The translations under genes were made by a program, and so were the position numbers. From positions 42,191,137 to 42,255,136 of the forward strand of contig OZ026833.1 of the NCBI GenBank assembly GCA_964023205.1: a stretch of DNA of 64,000 nucleotides, written 5' to 3'. Below the pieces are notes generated by a model, which worked only from the letters and a program-made list of their open reading frames with translations, searched no databases and was not told where the DNA came from. Source of the stretch: Lutraria lutraria. Taxonomy: Eukaryota > Mollusca > Bivalvia > Venerida > Mactridae. Below, piece after piece: positions 33,301-42,300 of the stretch (its first letter is position 1; each line of letters starts with the position of its first letter).

Positions 33301-36300
33301 GTGTGTATTGGATGGTTCTCCGGCCTATACTAACCAAGTAACGGGGAAAATAAATGGGGTTTCCATCTAGGGCCCAACATAATTATTCCCAAACATTTCT
33401 CTGATTTTGTCTTTTTTGTGCAAACAGGTAACATTGCGAAATACAACAAGTTTGTCACACAATTTAAACGAAACTCAAACTCTGCTTATTATGCCCGAAA
33501 AGCTGTTGATGGTGATTTACAAACCTGCTCTAGGACAGCCCCCACTGAAAGCTCTGTGCAACAGTATTGGTACATAACGTTTGATAAAACACATCAAGTT
33601 CTTGGCCTGATAATGAAAGTTCCACATAAAGACGTGGGTGAGTAAATTGCAAAATAATCGATTTTTTGTTATCATTATTTGGTTAATATTGTTGTTAGTA
33701 TTTAATAAGTACATGACAGTAAACCGCATTATGCGGCAAAACGTTTGTTCTGTACATCAAATTGTTATTTTATTTGTAAAAAATATATGATGATAAAAAA
33801 TCATAGCTTATAGTCTTGTTTAGAGTTGCTGATTCATAAATTGCAAAACTCTAAAGTTTAAGAATCTCGTAACTAATGTAACCAGAGCGCTATACGAATA
33901 AAAAAAAACTTATTTATGAACGTTCGGTTACTTCCAATTTTGTTTTGAAAGCGTATTCATTTTATTAATTTGGTTAGAATACGTTACGTTAGTGGCATGC
34001 GTTCGATACATACTGTTCAAACCCCTACAAAACAAAACATCATTTATTTGTAGACAACTTTCGACTGTTCAGTGTTACGACAGGCGAACAATCTGATGAG
34101 ATTAATTTCCCAACACTCTGTTACCGTCATGCGAATTCTAGCATTAAGCAGAATATGGAGATATTGTGTAACCAAACAACGAAAATTAAGCAACTAAAGA
34201 TCACGCTGAACAAGCCAAAAGTATCACTGCGTTTGTGTGAGGTAGAGATTTACGGAGGTATGACAAAATTATATCAGCCTATTCTATAATGGTAACTAGA
34301 ACAAGTATTCAGTATAAAGATATACTAACGTTACCTTTCTACATGAATTGTCTCGTTTGTGGCACATTAATGTCGCACTTGTCACAAAAAAGATACACTT
34401 CCTGGTAAAAATATCGCACTTACCGTTTAATGCCTCGAAAGCCGCCAAGTGTCACTAAATATTCTGCCGTTATATGTCGAAATTTAAACGATACATTTCA
34501 TACCTTTAAAGTCCCATAAGTTTATAAACTTATCGGTCGTAACAGTTTCTGTCTGTCCTATAACCAAGGAATCCGGTGTGTTTTCCTCCCGTGCATACTT
34601 TATAGCGCAGGTGCCTGACGAATCTGGTCTGACACGCCCCCAATATACACATAATAAATACAAGGTATGCAACGAGTCGTTTTTTCGACTTCACACTGTC
34701 CCGAAATAATGAACAACTGAGAAGACAAATGAAGTCCTATGATCAAATAAACTTATTCAGTCGGCGCTTAAATAATTATTCTTCCTATACAACACATTTT
34801 TTTTTATTTCAAAACGAACTTAAAGGCAACGTTTTATGCTCAGTTTCTACGAAATATTGCCGTTTTTGGAAAATCGAGTTAAACCTGTCCCCTCGATTTC
34901 ACGCTTTAACTCATCATTTTGGCGTTTTTTCCGGAGATTTATACGTAAAGCATATGTGTTTTGGCATGTACGTATTTCTTCGATGTTTCGACACTGATTG
35001 CAGGTATAAAGACAATCCTACCTGGTTTACTAATCGCAATAATCGTTAATTTCTACAAATAATCAGTCCTTTCGTTGACACAACGGCCTTTTTGACCGAA
35101 GTAGTCCGCATTATTTAATCATTCATATAATCTATCACATCATTGGTCAAAAATAAAAAGAAGTCACATGTGTTTTAACTACAACCAATGAAAATGTTTG
35201 TTTATTATTTCACGTGACGTAAGCCCTACATGTGGACTTGTTCGGTCAAAATGGCCGTATTGTCAGCGAAAGGACTGATTATTTGTAGAAATTAACGATT
35301 ATTGCGATTAGTAAACCAGGTAGGATTGTCTTTATACCTGCAATCAGTGTCGAAACATCGAAGAAATACGTACATGCCAAAACACATATGCTTTCCGTAT
35401 AAATCTCCGGAAAAAACGCCAAAATGATGAGTTAACGCGTGAAATCGAGGGGACAGGTTTAACTCGATTTTCCAAAAAACGGCAATATTTCGTAGAAACT
35501 GAGCATAAAACGTTGCCTTTAAGTTCGTTTTGAAATAAAAAAAATGTGTTGTGTAGGAAGAATAATCATTTAAGCGCCGACTGAATAAGTTTATTTGATC
35601 ATAGGACTTCATTTGTCTTCTCAGTTGTTCATTATTTCGGGACAGTGTGAGGTCGAAAAAACGACTCGTTGCATACCTTGTACAGGGTGTCCCAAAAGAA
35701 AGGTAACACTTTCATACATGTTCAATGTTCCTTTAAGTTGCAGATGAATACATATTATATATATAGACATGTAGATCAAAGATGTATTTTTTTGTGTCAG
35801 AGAACCTTATAAATATCTTCATAATTTGCAAGTTAATACAAATTTGAAAACAAAAGTGCATTTTTCATCATTGACGTCGTTTAAGTAATTTTTGACGTTT
35901 TTGATGTGACGACTTTTCATCCTCTTCACTTATACATTTTTGTACCATATACGCACGATAAAATTATCTAACACGTCTTTGCTGGACTTTCTTTACCTTG
36001 ACTTTGATTTGTTTCAATCATTGAAAGACACCGTATCCTCAAAGATGAACAGTCCAATTTATACCATGGCATGAAGTTGCACGCCGCGAGTTTCTCACTG
36101 TGTAGTGGTCTCTCCGCAAAAGAATGAGGTCTCTTTTGAAAAACAAGTTTGTTAATATGCTCAAAAAGAAGTCTCATACCTTACAAACAACTGGTTCATA
36201 CAGGGTGGTGGTATGGCACATACATATCAAGTAGTGTACTATACTTTCTACAAATATATTTGGTGATTGAGTAATATTCAGACGATATATACGGAGGTGA

Positions 36301-39300
36301 AATATTGCTGAATAGCTCGACCTGCGCATAGTCTTAACCTCAACCCATGGAACTTTTTTCTTCGTGAATATTTTTTAAGTCTATAGTCCTAAGGCACCAA
36401 CCAAAGAAATGCTGTTGAAGTGTTAAAGTGGTATAGATTTTATCATGCGTGTATGGTAAGTAAGAGGATGAAAGGTTGGCACATCAGAAACGTCATAAAT
36501 TACTAAAACGACGTCAATGATGGAAAATGCACTTTTGTTCTCAAAATTGTATTAAATTGCAAATTATGAAAATATTAATAAGGTTCTCTGAGAACAAAAA
36601 ACTTACATCTTTGATCTACATATCTATATAAATATTATGTATTCATCTGCAATTTAAAGGGACATTAAACATGCATGAAAGTGTTACCTTTCTTTTGGGA
36701 CACCCTGTATTTATTATGTGTATGTTGGGGGCGTGTCAGACCAGATTCGTCAGGCACCTGTGCTTTATAGCAAGAACAAGAACAACTATAACAAAACGTT
36801 ATAGTTAGACGAATTACAAGAAGCATATTGGTTTATGTTTTTTGCATGAAGTTTTTTTTTCATAAAGGATATTGACTGTATATTATATTCAATCTCCCAT
36901 TATGGAGAGTCGAACATATTTACATGATATGAGTAATACACATATATTGACAATCATGAGTATTTGACAAATGAATAAATTCATGTATATAGTTCACAAG
37001 CACATGGTAATATCATACCCTAAATCAATCAAATAGAATAAACCCTAAATGTTAACAAATTCACCATAATCTGCTATAATACAACCACATTTAGCTTCAA
37101 ATAGCATTTCAGATATTAACACAACAGCTTATCTATGAGAAATGCCTGCATGATTTACTTACCTATCAACTATAAATAGATTCAGTCATCACTGTTAGCC
37201 AATCAATTGGCCAGGATTAGCCAAACTACTAATAGACACTATAAACTAATACTCATAAGTATAATTCGTCTAGAAAAATGTTTCCGAAACCACTATCGTA
37301 TTTTTGAACAGGATTGCTTGCAACATTGTTCTTGGTTACTACCAGTTTTCGACCCTCACAGACTCAAAATCTTTAGCGGAATCTAAAAATAGATTTCATG
37401 GCTTCCCGAATCACAACTTAAGAAGAAGCTCTTCACCAAACGCCAAAACATAGTTCCAAGGAGAAGACGGTAATCGGTCATATCTGGTTCACACTATCTA
37501 TATAAAACGACTTTGGTGTAAAGACAATAATATAATATATGTTGCTTAATGAGTGGAATCAAATGAAATACGTTAAAACAAAAGTCGAACATGATGAGAT
37601 TACTGAGCAGCTGAACTATTGACAGCCGGTTTGTATGTATATAAAAAACGAACTTCGTCATAGCAAGGAGATTGGTGGACTAGCGATAAGGATGCTCGCT
37701 TACGGAATAAGAGGTCATGGGTTCGATACTCGATAGTAGCATATTTTTTTTATTTATATGAACTTTTTTCATATAATTAGATAAGACATCAAAGAGAAAG
37801 TACATTTGGGTTAAAAAATGTATTTCAATGAAATAAAAAACAAATCTACATGAAAAGTCCAAATCATAATTATATGCAGTTTTCATGAAAATTGATTAAA
37901 CAATATCAATAATCAACAAACTGCCTAAAACATGTAAATAAATTGTAATTTGTAAATCGTGGCTGTGTGTGTGGAACTCTGTTGCTGATAATGCAACTGT
38001 CTAACCTCAGGATCAAACCCTGTTCTTCCAGCGCTATCAGCGCTTTGATTTTCAATATCATTGAAATAATTACTATTTATAGAACAGTTGTGTTTTCCCG
38101 CAGTCATGTTGTGCACACGTCGTAAAGTGACGTCACGCGCTGGAACATATTTCCAGTTTACAAAAGCAAAAATCACAGTGAAATGATCGTGTTGAGAAGA
38201 AAAAGGGCTTGTATCGTCGGTAATAATTATCTTGGGATTACATCAACTATTGAATGTTTTTTGCATATTTTGTGTATAGCAAAAAGCTAATGGGAATTTA
38301 AATGAATATGCTTCACATATACATATATTAATTAAGGTGTTTGCGACATTTAACGGCAATTGTGACATTTGACGGCAACGTTGCGACATTTAAGTTATTT
38401 TCCGGTACTTGTAGCAGACGACGCATGTGAGGACAGTTCAGTTGCAAATATTAATACTACGAACGGTAACATTTACGCTACATACAAGAAGAAAAAATGT
38501 CGTAATATCGCCTCCAGATGATTTATTCAAGATCGATATGACCCCTGAACTTGAAGTCCTAGGTTTGAAATCTTGCTTAGTAGGGAATGTTGTTTCTCGT
38601 TTGATACACAGGTAAAAGGACTGGTGAATAGACTCAAAATCAATATGCTTGACTCAGAAACAAATCTCACCCTGGGCACGAGAAAACTTATACTTATCTC
38701 CAAGCCTCGTTCGAGATTGCCTTATCCACAACCCAACGCAATGGTAGATTCACTACTTCCAGAACTGGGATAGAACAAATGGTGTCTCTAGTAAATTCCT
38801 TAATTATAGAATGTATAAACATTAAATAAATATGTTTTTGAGAAATAGTTTTAAGTCTTACAGACAGATCTTGCCAATGCCTTTTGTAAATTCGGGTTGA
38901 TGAAGCATACACTTCCCAAGAGAAAGGAAGATTTGAAAATGTTGTCCTTGAGCAGACACCATGTCATTTATGTGGCGATAATTTATTAGGTGATGAATTG
39001 CACTACCTGTTTAACTGTAAATATTTTGATGTTGCAAGATAGAATAGAATATTTAGAGGAATATTTCAATACATTCACAACAGCCATGAAATTCTCGTGT
39101 CTGATGAATAATAAAGGCAGGGGTGCATTGCTATAACTAGCAGTATCTTGCAAAAGATTTATGTCTTAGATAAGTTATTGGTGAGTAAAAGCGAAAATAA
39201 AGTATAATGATTGGGCATATCTAAGCATTAGTCTATAAGGTAATAGCGTAATGTAATAATATAATTGGTTATAGTTTTTTAAGTAATTAACTTCTCATAT

Positions 39301-42300
39301 TATATTTTTCTGATTTATACTGGTAAAATATATATTCATTTATTCAAAATATTCTCTATATGCGTTCTGCTATGTTTGTTTATACATCGTATGTTATATT
39401 ATTTTTTTACATGCTCATATAGGCCTTAACTTGTTAATAAAAGCTTTTGAAAAAACTTCTGACATTTAACGGCAGTTGTGACATTAAACGGCAACGTTGC
39501 GACATTTAACGGTAAGTGCGACAGTTAACCGTGACAAAATATCTAACTCCTTCAAAATATGAAACATATTGTAAAATTAAAGAAGGTATTTTGAAATAGT
39601 TATTTTTTTATACAATTATGTTTACCACATGTAAATTCATGTTTTCTTTTGCAATGTCCGAATTTCTGATCAATCATTTCCTGATGTTCGTGACGAACTT
39701 ACTGTATAAAGAAAGACACATTGTATGAACATTCTTACATCTATGTTTGAGTGACAATTTCCTGTTTGACAAATACTGTAATTGATTACATATTACATGT
39801 ATATTGTTGTTATACAATATTCTATATGAATAAGGGAGAAGTGTGGCGTTTAATAAGCCGACAAAACAGATATCTACGTACCACGATAGGTACAAGAACG
39901 TATTTTGGAACGCTTCAAAAGCAGTAGATGGACATTTACCAACTGATTGGTATGATGTTTGTTCAGCTACGAAAGATGAGCTTGTTCCATGGTGGAGAGT
40001 GGATTTAGAAACACAATTTGTATTACATGATGTCCAGTTCTATGGAAGACGGGGACGGGGACACCTAAGTATAATGAATTTCCTAACCTAATATTGATAT
40101 TAAACATTGAGACATATGTTCAATTTAGTAAATTTTGATCGCTCAAAATTTCTGATAATGTTATGGTTGAATCCTATAAAAGATCAGTTCCCTGCGTTGT
40201 GAATATGATTTTGTATTGTTAATTTGTTGCTCAATAAATCATTATTTGATATACAGGACAACCTCTCCAGAGTTGCCATCTCTTGAGCAATAACCTTCCT
40301 TCAACAACAACATGATTTCGCTTCTTTCAAAGGATGTTGCTTTGAATAGGTTGCACTGTACATTTAATATTTCATAAATTGACTTCGCGCTGTTTTTTTT
40401 TTCATGAAAGCAATCTGCCTGCTTCCTGAGGTATTAAAAAAGTGGTGATTCATGCATTTGTGGCTTCGCATTGTGTAAAGATATGTATTTTGTGTACCAG
40501 TCAAATCATCTAGACAACAATTGAAAAATTAAAATGAATACATGTATACTAAACTGGTGTCTCAAATAGTATTTTATTGAACTTGAATTTATGGCTACTA
40601 AAAGAAAGATTGTGGGCTCGATTCGCGGGCCCGCCTTTCAATATTTCAGGGACGCTTTTCAGTGTCCATATCATAACTACCGAGCAAGTACTGTGTTCAG
40701 AATATCACAGGAAACGGATGAGGCGCGTTATAATCGGTGCTTAACACCGGAAAAAATAAAGAAATGAGCACAGGAATAGGTATCTCCTCTCCTGTCTTCC
40801 TGTGTCTGCTCTGAAATGTCCATAGTTGTCGAATAGGCTGTTAAACAACAGATAAATAAAAACATCACATTTTATATTCAACAGAACTGACACGAAGTAA
40901 CTATGAAAATATGGATACGTTTCTTATAAATTAACATGAAATAGACCTAATATAACCAGATTTTTGTAAAGGTTTACAAAGGTATGTGTGAGATATATTT
41001 TTACAAAAATCATCGTCTACTTCAGAACAATTCAGAGGTTTTTGTCTGTATTATGGAACAGATGAAGACACCATGACTGAGCTGTATCATGATATGTCAC
41101 CTCCAAATGTGCCTGTCTCGGCTTACTTTCCAATGGACATACTTGTTAGTCCGTATGTCACTGGACAATACTTACAGATTGAGCTTAAAAATACCAGTTA
41201 TGTTGCACGGACCAAAGGCACCGCCTTACTCGCAGTGTGTGAGGTGATCGCTTTCGCTGGTAAAATACCATTTACTATATACGCGTATACATAATTAACT
41301 TACAGACGTCGATGGGAAAATGAAGCTACCCAAAACGTTAAAATGCTTGGTCAGTTAATTGCTTTGCATATAGAGGGACAGGGTTTATTTGTTCATGTGT
41401 AGCATACGATGAGTAGTTATCGTTCTTGGGAATTTAAAGTGACAACCAATGCAGTAGAGCCTTTCTAATCCGAACGTGTTTTGACCGACAGAAATGCTCG
41501 AGCTGAAGAGGTTTTCGGATCAGAAATGTTCAGGATTTCCGAGTTTTTAGTATTAATATATAATGCAAAATCTGGACCACCTGATTTGTTCCGTTTAGTG
41601 AGGATTCCGGATAAGAAAGGTAGGGATTAGGAGGTTCGACTGTATCGCAATAATTCCAATATGAATTCCAATATGAAAACAAGAAAAGCATCTTAAGTAG
41701 AAAACCTTCTACTGCACCACCGTAATTATGTGAGCAATTTGTAAAACGTCTGCTTTGTATACAATCAGATCTGCGAGTATGTTTGGCGTTGCTGCATATT
41801 GTATTTCTAATCCACACTCAACTTTGAATCTGAATCAATTTAATTTATGAGGACTTACTTCAAATACTCATTACAGAATGTCCAAAGAACAAATGCGGCT
41901 GGGACTGTTCCAAAAGTTGTCATTGTTCTACAGAAATCACCGGAAGTTATAAAATAGAAGGAACATGTCCATATGGCTGTAGTGGACGTTGGACAGGAGT
42001 GAATAACAAATGCGACTATGGTAAAGCAATTTTCAGAAATTGCATTCATTACATCGAACAGTTTACCATTAAACAATAATGCATACAATAAAATATCACC
42101 AGTTACTAGTATTTAGTTTTAATTTTGGAACAGACAACGAGCACAAAGGGGACTTAATAATACGCGGTATATTTCATGCAGTATACAAATATTCTCATTA
42201 CGTATGCAAATCATCATTTCATAGAATGCAACTTATCCAAATGGGGAACACGGTGCGAGAAAGCATGTCCAGGAAACAAGTCATGCCATGTTGTAACCGG

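Larger units (their letters stand above)
34510..38297. mobile_element. MITE family A, copy 3, split into pieces by nested insertions
   Basis: TTAA (34506-34509) precedes AGTCCCATAAG, and the matching right end GCTAATGGGAAT is followed by TTAA (38298-38301). Between them the family A consensus, about 380 bp elsewhere, survives as pieces at 34510-34606, 36764-36776, 37274-37307 and about 38049-38297. The gaps are three separate insertions. The whole nest sits in receptor intron 4. Confidence 0.7.

Noticed and set aside
34729..35612. Two near-identical 106-codon ORFs on opposite strands, looking like a duplicated gene
   Set aside because: They are the two arms of one palindromic element. The reading frames shift relative to each other midway, so there is no sign of protein-level selection.
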